This document shows, piece after piece, positions 1-10,735 of a DNA stretch of 64,000 nt. Made by a program: the position numbers and the translations under genes. The notes beneath the pieces were generated by a model. It was given only the letters and a program-made list of their open reading frames with translations, was not told the origin of the DNA and did not search any database. Source of the DNA: Sipunculus nudus (taxonomy: Eukaryota > Annelida > Sipuncula > Golfingiida > Sipunculidae); the NCBI GenBank assembly GCA_026874595.1, contig CM049306.1:1688019-1752018 (forward strand), written 5' to 3'. How positions within the stretch are numbered: position 1 is the stretch's first letter; each line of letters opens with the position of its first letter.

Positions 1-89
1 AGTTTTTACAATATTGGATTTTTTGCCCCTTTAAACGACCACCATTCTGATTACAGCAAAGGTAAGGTACAGTTATATTACAATGTTAC

Positions 90-276
90 TCATTTATTAT
101 TACAGTATTGGCCATCATTACAATATTAGCCGGTTTTACTACAATCTGGCCGGTTTTACTACAGTATTGGCAGTTATTACAATATGGGACGGTAATTACA
201 ATATGGGTCGTAACAACGACCCACACTGTAATTATTTCAAAGTGCCAATATATTGTAATGAAACTGGCCAATAATG
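90..276. mobile_element. Foldback (long imperfect inverted repeat) element
   Basis: The two halves of this stretch are imperfect reverse complements. The inner arms 193-211 and 216-234 match at 17 of 19 positions around a 4-nt loop (212-215). The outer arms near 105-131 and 244-272 share TATTGGCCA and TCATTACAATAT on opposite strands. A transcript could fold into one long hairpin. Both strands happen to stay open for about 60 codons, but these readings are by-products of the palindrome and of a TTACAATATGGG-like submotif, not a protein. A related block without the fold lies at 785-900. It could be a MITE or foldback element; no transposase is present. Confidence 0.6.
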
Positions 277-284
277 CTCTTTTT

Positions 285-2438
285 CAGGCTAAGAACAGTT
301 TATCGCATCTGAATATGACTTGTTCTCTGAGCTACCGAACAAAGACAGATATATGCATCTTAAGATTCTTCTTAAAAAACGAATGGATTGCCCTAAACTT
401 GATTAATTAAGCCTTTCCGTAGGGAGGGACGTTTCTAGGGTCTGATGAGTTTATATCTATATCAATAATTGGGGCTAAATATTTTTTGGGACTTTCTTTT
501 GTCCCCCGAGTGCAAAACCTTCGATTAAAATTTGTGTTCTTTCTTCTGCCCTTGTAACCGGGGGGGGGGGGGGGGGGGGTGTAGACCTGGGGGAATGGAG
601 AAGGCGGAGGGAGGCTTCCCTTGCGATCACTCGGCGATTAGAAACATCTGGTTGGCACTCTCCATGGCTCAGATGGTGGCGTTCGGTAGTCTTTAAAGGT
701 CTTCATAGTTGTTTGTCGATGCTTCAGGTAGACAAAATAACTGACTTACAGTGCTCCAGTATCACATCCATTTGTATTGTCTTTGTTAATTTGCATGAAA
801 TTTGAATTATTACAAAATTATCGGCCGGTTTACCCACTTGTGATTTTATTACAAGATGGGCCGTTTCACCCACTTGCGCTTTTATCACAACATTAGTATG
901 GTGCACCATCTAGGAAGAACCCCTGCTATTAGAACACTGGCCCCTGATGGGGGAGGGGTATCTCTCTTACACATTGTGTGCAAATGTTATGACTTATTTT
1001 GTTGCTCTATTCCTTGGAATGTATGAGGAATTTCCGCTCTTGAATACACCAAAATACCATGATATCAAAAAAGCCTGAAACAAACAAAACATGTCCTTTT
1101 CTATGATTCCCCATATTCTCACAAAAGTCTCGTTAAAATACAAATATTTACACTATTCTGAACATATTGAATACCCGAATTTGTCTTTAGTGTTACAACT
1201 GGCTATTGAACTGGATGGTAAATTGGCAATATGACTTGATCTGTTTGTAATAACCTTCTTTCACCCAGACCTTTGTGGGAGTTATTTTTTCTTTAAGATT
1301 TTACAAGTAATTGCATTTATAGTTGTGAGGGTGTACATCCTCCTTCTAGTATTAGTGTTACCTGAATAAGAGTTCAAAGCTGAAGTTATGATGAATTAAC
1401 CTGTCTATTATTAATAGTTTAACTGCATTATCCATTACCAACAGACAACAGCTGTATGTTGTGTCAGATCATTTCAAGTAAATTACTCAGTATATAATAT
1501 ATTTTAATATAATATGATATAATATAATATATATTTCAATTATACAATTAGTTGAAAATTAATGAAATTATTAATAGAATAACAAATAATCATTAGTTTA
1601 AAAATATAACTTTGCAGAAAAAAGCACAAACATTTTAACTAAATCTTAAATTAAATTGATGCAGATGTGAATTAAAGCATGTTTTTACTTTGAGGATATA
1701 GTTTAAACAAAAAAGACAGTTTATCCAACCAGTTGTTTCTTTATCTGAAAACTTTAATCATGTCTTGCACACACATAGCTCATGAAATAACCATAGACCT
1801 GAGTTTACACAAATGCCTTGCTTGCTACAATACCAGGCATATCACAGAGCTTTCATATGCGATAACAAAAGGTTTAGTTACAGAAGGGGCAATGTATTTA
1901 TATGCGTTAAAAATTGCATAACGATCACCAAATGAAGTTTTATCATGCTGATTTAAAGCTAAGCATAAATCGTGTGTACATGAAAAAATAATTTGCTATA
2001 ATTTATGAATATCCAACGGTGTAATTTTTTTCTAGTTACAATGTAATCTATACTTTGCACGCCTTACTGAATACACTTGTTTCAATTCAGAGCGATATTT
2101 TGACTTAAATAAGCAAAGTGGTGATTTCTCTTTAATATGTGGCAAAAGAGATTCTGTTAATGAATTTATCGATATAATTGCATTGTTTTCAACTAAAAGC
2201 CTATATAAGAATACAATTTTGGTTTGATATGTTTCCATGTTTTGTCCAGTTTTGTAATGTTTCGTTAAGAGGGCGGCAATAAGCCTAGGTACGCCGCTGT
2301 ACCTGGTACCTTGATTATATCCTTTATCTAACCCGTGTCAACTGATCAACACTGGGAATAACTACAAAACTCAAATATCTCCTAAGGAAGGGGGCTGAGC
2401 ACCTGAAGCTTGTGTAAAAGACATTTCACACAGTCTGA
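285..2438. other. AT-rich non-coding stretch with one poly-G tract
   Basis: No convincing gene was found. The stretch holds a 20-nt G run at 560-579, a block at 785-900 related to the foldback element (TTATTACAA and GGCCGGTTTAC-like words), and a TATAATATAAT-rich microsatellite around 1490-1545. The few short open frames show no recognisable domain. Confidence 0.5.
560..579 (+). repeat. Poly-G tract, 20 nt
   Basis: An uninterrupted run of 20 G. It is the first of nine runs of 14 or more G on this strand in the window; no comparable C run was seen on the same strand. Confidence 0.95.
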
Positions 2439-3507
2439 ACAAGGGACCTGTGGGTCATGGCGCACAGCTGAAATTAATCATTAGAATATTTGTATTATCA
2501 GCTGGATTTGTCTATAAGAGTATGTTTATGAGCTTTTTTTTCAAAACTTGGGTCCTGTGATCAAGTTTGAAGCTAATCTGTCTACCCAAACTGGAGTTAT
2601 CATTCGTGAACTAATTGTGAAAGGATGGGCCCTAGCTGTGAGCTTGTGACCCGCAAATCAAACAGAATCTTCCCCTAATGGCAGGTGAGCCACATGTGGA
2701 AGATGTAACATTTGGGATAAAAGTTTGGCTTAAAATGAATCCACAATCTTTTTAAAGAAGTCGGTAATGTAACCTTGACCTTTGACATCATGACCCAGTA
2801 ACCATAAATGTTCTTACTTTAGTGGTATACGAACAAATATATGAGTCAAGTTTGATATCAATTTCTCAATACAAGCTGGAGTTATATTTTGGAAACAAGT
2901 ATGTGGACATATGAGCCACTGTGACCTTGACCTTTGACATCATTACTTTAAAATTAAAAGGGTTCTTACTTTATTGGTGGGCCATATATAAAATAAGTTT
3001 GAAACCAATATGTATATTCAAACTGGAGTTATCATTCAGAAACAAATTTGTGGATAGATGGCCACTTTGACCTTGACTTTTGACCTTGTGAACCAAAAAT
3101 CAATCAGGTTCGTCTCCTATTTCCAGGTCACCTATATGTGCTAGATGGAAGGTTTGGGATGAAAAGTTTGGTTAAAATGCCTCCACAATCTTTCTAAAAA
3201 AAATTGGTCCTGTGACCTTGGGCTTTATGGCAATCCATGCATTAATTATCAAGATACTGGAGGTTTTGTATCAAATTTTTAATTATTCTCGGTATACTTA
3301 CATGCCCCATAGCTCGGACACTGTGACCTAATTTAGTGTTTCCAAGGATATTTTTTATTGACCTCCCTGGATATTCACTTACAGGTTTCTAGGTTCAACT
3401 GTGTCAAAACGTGCCAGTCTAAAGAAGGACAGACAGACGGAAGGACCGACGACGGACGCTGACCGATCACTATAGCTCGGTTGACTTACAGTCAGCTGAT
3501 CCAAAAA
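2439..3507 (+). mobile_element. Family A repeat, copy A1 (about 1.07 kb)
   Basis: It begins with ACAAGGGACC and the diverged start motif that in better copies reads GACCCATGGGTC followed by GCTCAGCTGA. It ends with an (ACAG/ACGG)n microsatellite at 3429-3460, then CTATAGCTCGG, a degraded terminal stem-loop and CCAAAAA at 3501-3507. The interior has repeated TGACCTTGACCTTTGAC blocks (about 2773, 2920 and 3067) in a loose tandem of about 150-200 bp. It encodes no protein. Borders are assigned by comparison with copies at 25327, 36241, 50281 and 53139. Confidence 0.75.
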
Positions 3508-3574
3508 GGTATCAACCATTGCATCACTTTGTTGTAAGTAACAGACTAGCATGGCGATTCAAAACTTGATAAAA

Positions 3575-3703
3575 AATATATTTGTGGTTCTTCCATCATG
3601 CGTCATATATACCCGTTGTTCTTCAGTCAGATGTGATATATGGGTCGTTCTTCCCTTAGATATCATTTATATACGTGGTTCTTCTCTGAGATATCATATA
3701 TAT
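3575..3703 (+). repeat. Degenerate minisatellite, left flank of the LTR element
   Basis: About four units of roughly 32 bp, each containing GTTCTTC and AGATATCATATATA-like words. The same unit resumes at 13652, directly after the 3' LTR. This suggests that the 3704-13651 element inserted into this array. Confidence 0.7.
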
Positions 3704-5042
3704 TGTAGTGGGCGTCATGAACCGCTATGGGGACGACGGAAATACCGACGGTTGTGACAGGCCGTAGTGGAGTGGTAAGGGCCTATTGTCACACCGGTAA
3801 AGATGTGAACATCAAGATTCTTTTAAAAGTCAAACAAACTGGCCGAACTCTTGCATACATACATTCCAAAAAGACTAATAAGACATGTGGTAACAAAACA
3901 AATCTATATATTAAAGAAAGATGTTACATTCTCTGGAGAGGCGCTCCATTTGTACCAACAATGAACAATGATGATTATCACATAAATAATGAGCCCATTA
4001 ATGACGATACACTGCAAAATTCCTGTTCACTCTGTTGCTGGTAACATTACCAACCCGCACACGTAAAACCCGAATGTAACACTGTTTGCCTCACTAAGTG
4101 GCTCGCGTTGTGTGCACAGTCCCACAGATTCACGGATTTCTTTCTGGGCGTTGAATCCCAGTCTTTCACAGCTGATCTCTCCTGGAATATCCAATTGTAG
4201 GTATCAGAATAAGCCTCTACAGTTAAGCGTTTAAATAAAGTCCTTGGTCTGTTATTGGAAGCGCTCACAACAGGTTATAAATCGCTAGATTTACCAGTCC
4301 GTCAGCTAATAGGCGATACTCGCTATGGAGTCCTCTACAGAGAAATCACTTTTGGCCTTCCCCAGACATCGACTATCTACGCTTGCAGATATCACATCTC
4401 AGCTGTCTCCACTGTGACACATGCAGATCTACCCCCGGACGGCTGTAGATATCGCCAGGCTATAAAACTCCCGTACGCTGGACGGGCATATGTGCCGAAT
4501 ATTGTGCGACTCGTGACTTATAAAGCTTGCTGACGTTAAATCTGGCGAATCACCAGTCCCAATTACACTGACCGTCAATTACTACATATATGCTAATAAG
4601 GATACACCTCCAGAGATGGAAATCCTGGGAACCTAACCTAAATAGGTTATTTATTTAGAAATTTACAACAAACACTCGTTACTATAGAGACCACCAAACA
4701 GAGACGGCTCGAACGGAATTGAAACTGTACCGAGATTAACATCAAACAAGACACGTTTGTTCTTTAACCAACGATTTCACGCTTATATCTAAACATGATA
4801 TTCCATATTAATGTACAATAAATTACCAAAACAATCATCTGGTTATACACCCTACCAGAACACACAATACAATACCTGAGTCACAGTTCTCTGGTGACTT
4901 AGGTATTGATAAGGGAGAAACCGGGGATTTACCGGTAATAAGCGGCTCGGAGCTAGACGGGAGCTGTGTAGTTAAACGTTTAATTTACTTATACCTGTGT
5001 TATTGAACCACAAAGTAGATAACAACCTAACAGAACGTTACA
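3704..5042 (+). repeat. 5' LTR region, composite or long LTR
   Basis: It starts TGTAG at 3704 and ends GTTACA at 5042. Only its last 89 bp (4954-5042) align with the 3' LTR (13546-13651), sharing GGGAGCTGTGTAG, CTTATACC, TGTGTT and CTAACAGAAC. Either the LTR was about 1.3 kb and the 3' copy lost most of U3, or an unrelated segment of about 1.24 kb entered the 5' copy near the TAG of TGTAG. CTATAAAAC at 4460-4468 is a possible TATA box and favours the long-LTR reading. A 14-bp hairpin lies at 4871-4884/4894-4907. The open frames here (for example 3727-4044 and 4255-4533) have no recognisable domain. Confidence 0.55.
4871..4907. repeat. Hairpin with 14-bp arms
   Basis: Arms 4871-4884 and 4894-4907 are reverse complements with one mismatch and a 9-nt spacer. 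It lies in the possible U3 of the 5' LTR. Function unknown. Confidence 0.8.
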
Positions 5043-5043
5043 G

Positions 5044-5059
5044 TGGTGGATGCGGTGAC
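5044..5059 (+). promoter_or_regulatory. Primer-binding-site-like sequence
   Basis: TGGTGGATGCGGTGAC begins one base after the 5' LTR ends in CA. LTR retrotransposons usually carry here a complement to a tRNA 3' end, which begins TGG. The donor tRNA could not be assigned, so only position and the TGG support the call. Confidence 0.5.
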
Positions 5060-5544
5060 TCTTTTGTTTGATAACACATGAGACTGTATTTGTGAGAATA
5101 GATATAATGCATCAAAGCGAGCATAACATATCTGCATAGACTAGAGAAATTGGAAAATTCCGTTTATGAGGATATTATGAAGACCCAAAATGAAACTGAA
5201 TGTTTAAGACTTTCACTGGTAACAAAAAGGTAGCGCAAAAGCAAACGCAGAAGGGCTACAAGAACTACACCCTGTAGGTTAGTTGAGATTGATCCTGTGC
5301 TGACAATAATTCATGGAAGGTCAAGTAAGTGAACATCTTACTGTTATAAAAGCTCCACAATGTACTCTGTCATTCCACAGTTCTAGTCCCTGTTCATACC
5401 GATTTGCCACAATTGGTTTCATCATCAAGAACTCGTGATAGTTTTCATGGTGTGCCTGTGCAATCGGGCGGACTGCTTGGAACCTCTTTACGGCAAACGG
5501 GAAAATGGCAGCCGATGGAAACGTCAAAACCGCCGTTTTTATAC

Positions 5545-6460
5545 CCTAGCCACAAAGTGGCCGGGGCATATAGTTTTACCCATGTCCGTTCTTCCGTCCG
5601 TCCTAGAAATTGTCATTTGCCTTTTTTTTGCAGATATTGGCCTAATTTTTGGTGTGTGGGTGCGTAATGACCACCTACAGATCGAGTTCGCGTTTTGTCC
5701 CGGTTGACCTACTTTTGACCGTATGACGGCTCCTGAACATAGAAATTGTCATTAAAAAATTGAAATTTTCATGAGAAATGCACATGTACGGCCTTTTTTT
5801 GCAATGCTTGCAGATATTGGCCTAATTTTTTGGTGTGTGGGTGCATAATGACCACTTACAGATCGAGTTCGCGTTTTGTCCCGGTTTACCTACTTTTGAC
5901 CGTATTACGGCTCCTGAACATAGAAAATGTCATGAAAAATTGAAATTTTCATGACAAATGCACATGTACGGCTTTTTTTCGCAATGCCTGCAGATATTAG
6001 CAGGCATGCAGGCATTTGTCCCGTATGACGGCTAAAGAACATAAAATTTCATACAAATAGAAATTTTTAATGATAAATTCACATGTACTGACTATTTTCA
6101 CAGTGCTTGCAGATATTGACCTTATTTATTGTACCTCGCCACATCATGACAAATTACACATTGCATTTCGTCGCAGTTGTATAACTTTTGACCGTATGAC
6201 AGCTCCTGAACAATTGAAATTTTCATGAGAAATGCACATGTACGGCCCTTTTTTCGCAATTCTTACAGATATTGGCCTAAATTTTTGTGTGCGGGTGCAT
6301 AATGACCACTTACAGATCGAGTTCGCATTTTGCCCCGATTCACCTACTTTTGACCGTATGATAACTCCTGAACATAGAAAATTTTACAAATTTTAACAAA
6401 TAATTCTAATTTGCTCCAGGCGGGGGCATTCGTGTCGTTCCGACACATCAAGTTTTTTTT
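5545..6460 (+). mobile_element. Tandem-repeat element inside the gypsy leader/gag
   Basis: It separates the gypsy leader from gag. The left part has a CCACAAAGTGGCC palindrome and a short TCCGTTCTTCCGTCCGTCC tract; the right end has GGGGGCATTCGTGTCGTTCC. The core (about 5631-6385) is four to five degenerate units of about 180 bp starting GCAGATATTGGCCTAATTTT, with CATGTACGGCC and TTTTGACCGTATGACGGC in each. A palindromic left end, tandem core and microsatellite-like tract resemble non-autonomous bivalve elements. Exact borders are unknown. Confidence 0.6.
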
Positions 6461-6559
6461 TTCAAACACCCGCGGGAGTCAACTCCATGTACGAGGGAGT
6501 CGTTAGTAGGTCAGTTGGAGCTTCTAGGACCACAACCACGAGTTGCCTCCAAGATGGAC

Positions 6560-7300
6560 TTACGATGCATGCTGATGGATCCTGTTTGTGTGAGTCAAGG
6601 AGATGCAATCCAACCGCCAGAGCAATGCCAGGCTTGAACCACTGAACCGCCTCTCAACCACAAGAGTTTTGTCTTGTGAGGGCCACAGAACCGCCACCGG
6701 TGACTGTCAATCAACCGCCGGAGCGATTGCTGGGACAACTGCCGCCCGCTGAACCGTCAGCGGTCTTGGCAAAGTAACCGTTACACCTCCGTTCGGGCTG
6801 AACTAAGAGGTTACAATAGAAAACCTGGTCAAAATATCGCTAAACTGGGACAGAACATCCGACAGTTGTTTTCATATCAAGAGGAATTTGCAGTGGAATT
6901 CTTCAAGTGTTCTTTAGAAGATTTGGACCTCAAGAAAGCGTTAGTTCAAGGTAAACCAAAGATACTGTATGAGGCAATGGATATTGTTGCCGAGTTGGAC
7001 TTTTGGGCGAATGTAAGAGCCTCACAAGAATAGAGGGATTCACTTTACGAATGAGAAGACCCTTCTGTGGGAAAACTTGCACAAAGAATTTATGGATAAT
7101 TTAACGGCGAGAAACAACCCCAAGGCACAAGAGACTGGACAGACTAAGAAAAATTAATTTTTTTCAAATCAAAGCAAAGTCACAAACAGCAGTTACGTTT
7201 TCAAGGTGGTTCCCCTGATCATTTTAAAACTGTCCGGATAAACCCAAGAATCAGTCTTTAAACGGGGATAGGCTGAGCCCATGGGCCAGGGGTCAGCTTA
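6560..7300 (+). pseudogene. Gypsy gag remnant
   Basis: A proline-rich leader with repeated AACCGCC words (6600-6770) precedes an open stretch at about 6776-7033. That stretch reads as the C-terminal part of a capsid: a PGQNIAKLGQNIRQLF-like helix, then EFAVEFF, and PKILYEAMDIVAELD. This matches the retrotransposon-gag pattern in which a helix ending in Fi-x-L is followed by P-x-TL-x-EA. It stops at a TAG (7031-7033). A damaged CCHC zinc-knuckle-like segment follows around 7190-7245, with frames broken. Gag packages the element RNA in known relatives; this copy cannot. Confidence 0.65.
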
Positions 7301-7476
7301 TGACATCGTAAAACTGATGATAGGTCTTCTTATCTGACTGCCTGCCGTCCTGGGACTAGGACAGAAGTGGAATTACTCATGAACCAAACGGGTTAAGTAA
7401 GGGAGCCTGAAAAGTATGACTCCAAGCAGGTCGAAGTGAGGGAGAAATCTCTACTAGTGCAAATGGCAAGGCCACA

Positions 7477-7725
7477 ATGATGGTGGTACCTGACGAAATA
7501 AAATCGTCTGGTCTGTATACGGAGGGGGGAGGTCCTTGGCCAAAAAATTGCATTGTGGTAGATACAGGCGCAGCTCAGTCATTTATCAGTAGTACAGTGT
7601 GGCAGAGGCTACCTTCAGTCCATAAGCCTGAAATTAACAGACCCGGTAAGGAGTTCCGTCTGGCAGAGGGAAGTAGCCTGAATGTTTTGATACATACAAG
7701 CCTGAAGATTGTATTGGGTGTTTAG
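7477..7725 (+). pseudogene. Gypsy aspartic protease domain (remnant)
   Basis: The 82-codon open stretch contains VDTGAAQSFIS, the retropepsin active-site signature, with the catalytic Asp at codon 29 (DNA 7561-7563) followed by the usual Ser/Ala-Phe-Ile segment. Retropepsins cut the Gag-Pol polyprotein. The Met at 7477 is simply the first after an upstream break; in related elements the domain is part of a longer polyprotein. It ends early at a TAG near 7725, and the flap region after GVLI-like residues is missing or out of frame. Confidence 0.8.
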
Positions 7726-7893
7726 CTCTATGTGCACAAGATTTGCATGCTGCAGAGTTAGACTTCAGGAACTTATCTTCATTCTGGGGAACACCGAACT
7801 AACGGCCCCTGTATAATTGGTGTTGAGAGGCAGACTCCACCAGAAAGCATGATTTAGAGCGACTCAAAGGCTCTCGCGAGTAAGGGAGTTGCT

Positions 7894-8172
7894 TTGGAGA
7901 GTTGTCTGGTGCGTACTGGCTCTGATGTTGTTCCAATTCGATTGTTGAACCCTACTTCCATCTTCCTCACGGTGTATAAAGATACAGCTATTGTGTTCTT
8001 TGCACCAGTATGTGTCCTTGAGGATAGCAATGTTGAACAACAGTGTCAGGAAGAGGGGCCTGGTATTCCTAATCAGCTCCAGGAGATTTATGCGGATGTT
8101 GAGCCAGGCCTAACCACAGAACAAAGGGAGGAGTTCAGAACCCTTGTGTCGGTTTTGCATGTATTTTCATAA
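7894..8172 (+). pseudogene. Gypsy pol spacer between protease and RT
   Basis: The open stretch contains VPIRLLNPTSIFLTVYKDT, which matches the short beta-rich linker domain often found between protease and reverse transcriptase in metazoan gypsy Pol (VPVR-x-N-P-x-x-x-V-x-L-y-k-g-T). An acidic segment ending in a REEF-like motif leads into RT. It ends at a TAA (8170-8172) just before the RT start. Function in relatives is structural; here it is a fragment. Confidence 0.6.
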
Positions 8173-8890
8173 ATCTATCAGGACATTGGAAGAACTGATC
8201 TTATAAAACACAACATCCCAACCAGTGACGCAACCCCGGTGAAACAACAGCCAAGAAGAGTCCATCTTAGTCAAAGAGAGGAGGTAGAGGCGCAGTTTGA
8301 CAAGATGCAAAAGCGAGGCATAATTGAACCATGCAGAAGTCCTTGGGCATCTCCGCTGGTCATTGTCAAAAAGAGAAATGGATTGTGTGGATTATCGAGC
8401 CTTGAATAACGTCACAGTTAAAGACGCCCATCCCCTGCCCTGTGTGGAGGACAATTAGGATTATTTGAATGGCTCACATTTGTTCTCGACATTTGACCTA
8501 ACGTCAGGATACTGGCAGGTAGAGGTAGAAGAGTGATCGCGATAAAATGGCATTCAGGACCCGAAGAAGTGGCCATTACAGGTTCGTTCCAATGCCGTTC
8601 GGACTTTGCAATGCCCCATCGACCTGTCAGAAATAGTGGAGAAGGTTCTGGCAGGTTTGCAGTGGCATATTGCTATTGTTTACTTAGATGATGTCATTGT
8701 GTACACCAAGTCTGTGGAAGAACATCTAAATCGGCTTTCTCTGGTATTGACACTGTTTGAGCAAGGAGGACTAAAGCTGAACACAATGAAATATAATCTG
8801 CTCCGAACAGAGGTCACTTTCCTGGGTCACACTGTTTCCGCTGATGGTATTGGAACAAATCTGGAATTAGTGAAAAGGTGACTGAATGGC
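8173..8890 (+). pseudogene. Gypsy reverse transcriptase domain (frameshifted)
   Basis: Classic RT blocks are visible in changing frames. They include the KRGIIEP helix and SPWASPLVIVKK (about 8310-8375), YRALN-like and HPLP words (about 8395-8435), a FSTFDLTSGYWQVEVEE segment (about 8480-8530), an MPFGLCNAPST-like block (about 8590-8620), and the catalytic YLDD at 8681-8692. The thumb-side FLGH and LGLAGYYEKFI motifs follow in the next frames. These are the hallmarks of Ty3/gypsy RT, which copies element RNA into DNA. Several frameshifts and stops inactivate it. Confidence 0.85.
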
Positions 8891-9360
8891 CACAACCTCA
8901 GAATCTGAGTGAAGTTCGAACATCCCTCGGACTGGCTGGATACTATGAGAAATTCATACCAATATATACTGAAATTGTGAGACCTTTGCAGCGCCTTTCA
9001 GAGAAAGAAAAAACATTCAAGTGGACTGACGAATGTGAAGCTTCAACGAAAATCTCAAACAAAGGTTAGTCAAAGCACCTATCCTGGCTTATCCAGATCA
9101 AGATTCACCGTTTATCCTAGACACTGACAGCAGTGCAAGTGCGATTGGTTGTGTGTTGTCGAAGATGGTTGATGGAGATGAAAGAGTCATTGCTTATGGG
9201 AGCCGGGCATTGCCAAAGGCAGAGCGGAATTACTGTGTTACAAGACCAGAGTTGTTGGCTGTCGTGACAACTTCGTTGACTACTACAGTTAATACCAATA
9301 CGGAAAGAAATTTATTGTGAGTACAGATCATGCTCCGCTGAATTTTTTTTTCAGATGAAG
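8878..9360 (+). pseudogene. Gypsy RT connection and RNase H domain (broken)
   Basis: The first part (to about 9069) carries the RT connection with LGLAGYYEKFI and a FKWTDECE motif. The RNase H begins near 9065, with LDTDSSASAIGCVLS (catalytic Asp region, about 9115-9165) and then VIAYGSRALPKAERNYCVT and a PELLAVV helix. In gypsy elements RNase H removes the RNA strand of the hybrid. The reading frame is lost after about 9290, and the final HAPLKW-like motif is damaged. Confidence 0.8.
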
Positions 9361-9777
9361 GAACCACAAGGTCATCCTGCTGATGTTCCAGAGGGGGTTC
9401 ATTTTGAAGTGCCTAATTTCATGACGTTTGCCTCAGATGAGGTATCAGATCCTGTACGCGCTCTTAATGATAGACCAGGTAAGGAGAACGAAGGACAGTT
9501 GGATATTTCACTCGACTCAAAGGATCTGTTGCAGTTCCAAAGGAGTGGTAAAGATATTGGCATTGTGTTAAGCCGGAAGGAGCAGAACCTCCCGCGACCG
9601 AAATGGGAGGAAGTGTCGCATCGTAGTCCCGATGTGAAGTTTTGGTTGGCTCGTTGGGACCAATTGGAGGTGAATGGCGGCTTAGTTTATATCAAATGGG
9701 AGCCTGAGAAGCCGGCAGAGAAAGTTCGACTAAGACTGCTGACGCCAATGTCACTGAGGGAAGAAGCCCTGAAATGA
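9355..9777 (+). pseudogene. Gypsy RNase H-integrase linker (remnant)
   Basis: A 140-codon open stretch links RNase H to integrase. It begins with KEPQGHPADVPEG-like residues, the stretch that follows RNase H in related elements. It then runs through a poorly conserved charged linker with KFWLARWDQLEVNGGLVY, which fits the region just before the integrase zinc-binding domain. It ends with SLREEALK and a TGA directly before the HHCC module. It is the longest open stretch of the element body. Confidence 0.65.
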
Positions 9778-10735
9778 TGTCACGAATCGAAAATGGCGGG
9801 CCACCTTGGTGTTCACAAAACACGGTCGCTGGTCAGGCGGTCTCAATTATACTGATTATACTGGCCAGGTTTGAGGAAGGACACAGTAGGATAGGTAACG
9901 CGATTAGAGATGTGCTTGCTGAGGAAACCGGCAGCGTTTTCTAAGAGGGCAAAATGATCAGCTACTGAGTTGGTGCTCCCTTCGAAAGACTGGCTCTTGA
10001 TATTGCGGGACCTTTCTAAGTTACCAAACAAGGGAGTCAATATTTGCTGGTAGTACAGGCCTATTTTACGAAATGGGCAGAATGTTTCGCTCTTCCGAAC
10101 CAGCAAGCGAACAAAATTGTTGCTAGATTTGGGGTACCTATGGAACTTCATTCTGACCAAGGCTCCAGTTTTGAGGTATTCCGGGAAATGTGCCGACTAC
10201 TCGGTAAATGGAAACACGCACAACCACATATCATCCTAGATCTGATGGCATGGTAGAACGTTTGAACTGCACCATAGACGCTATGTTGAGTGCATGGGTA
10301 TCAATCAAACAGACAAGATGACTGGGATGAACTATATATGAGTTTACTCATGACAACATATCGGTCCACTGAACACGAAACAACTCATTAAACGCCCAAA
10401 ATAACGTCGCTTGGGAGGGATATTGCACTTCTGGTAGATCTGTGGCTCTGTCCACTGTCTGAAGAGGTAGCAGATAATCTGAATCCCTCCGATTACGCAC
10501 AAGATCTGCAAGTAAGGCTGCGCCTAAGCAATGACATAGCTAGAGAGGCGATACAGAGGGAAATATCGACTCAGAAGAGACATTATGATAGAAATGTACA
10601 TCCCTGCATGTACACAGTCGGTGATGTAATATAGCTACACGTAACAGCGCGAAGGAAAGGGGTCTCACCCAAGCTATCTCTTTTCTGGAAAGGACCGTTC
10701 GTGGTGCTGGAGACTAGAAAACTGACGGGTCAGTA
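9770..10735 (+). pseudogene. Gypsy integrase, N-terminal and core part
   Basis: The HHCC zinc-binding module begins with HESKMAGHLGVHKT (about 9780-9825), followed by a YWPGLRKD segment and damaged Cys positions. The catalytic core shows FERLALDIAGPF (about 9975-10015), YLLVVQAYFTKWAE (about 10040-10080) and RFGVPMELHSDQGSSFE (about 10125-10175), so two acidic residues of the D,D-35-E triad are visible; a DGMVERLN word at about 10240-10265 marks the third region. The frame breaks many times afterwards. Near 10725 the C-terminal beta-barrel region (KLTG) is cut by the family B element and resumes at about 12383. Confidence 0.85.

Noticed and set aside
3727-4533. Open frames at 3727-4044 and 4255-4533 as genes
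   Set aside because: No recognisable domain, and located in a putative LTR or inserted non-coding segment.
9843-10160. 105-codon minus-strand frame
   Set aside because: Shadow of the integrase core on the opposite strand.
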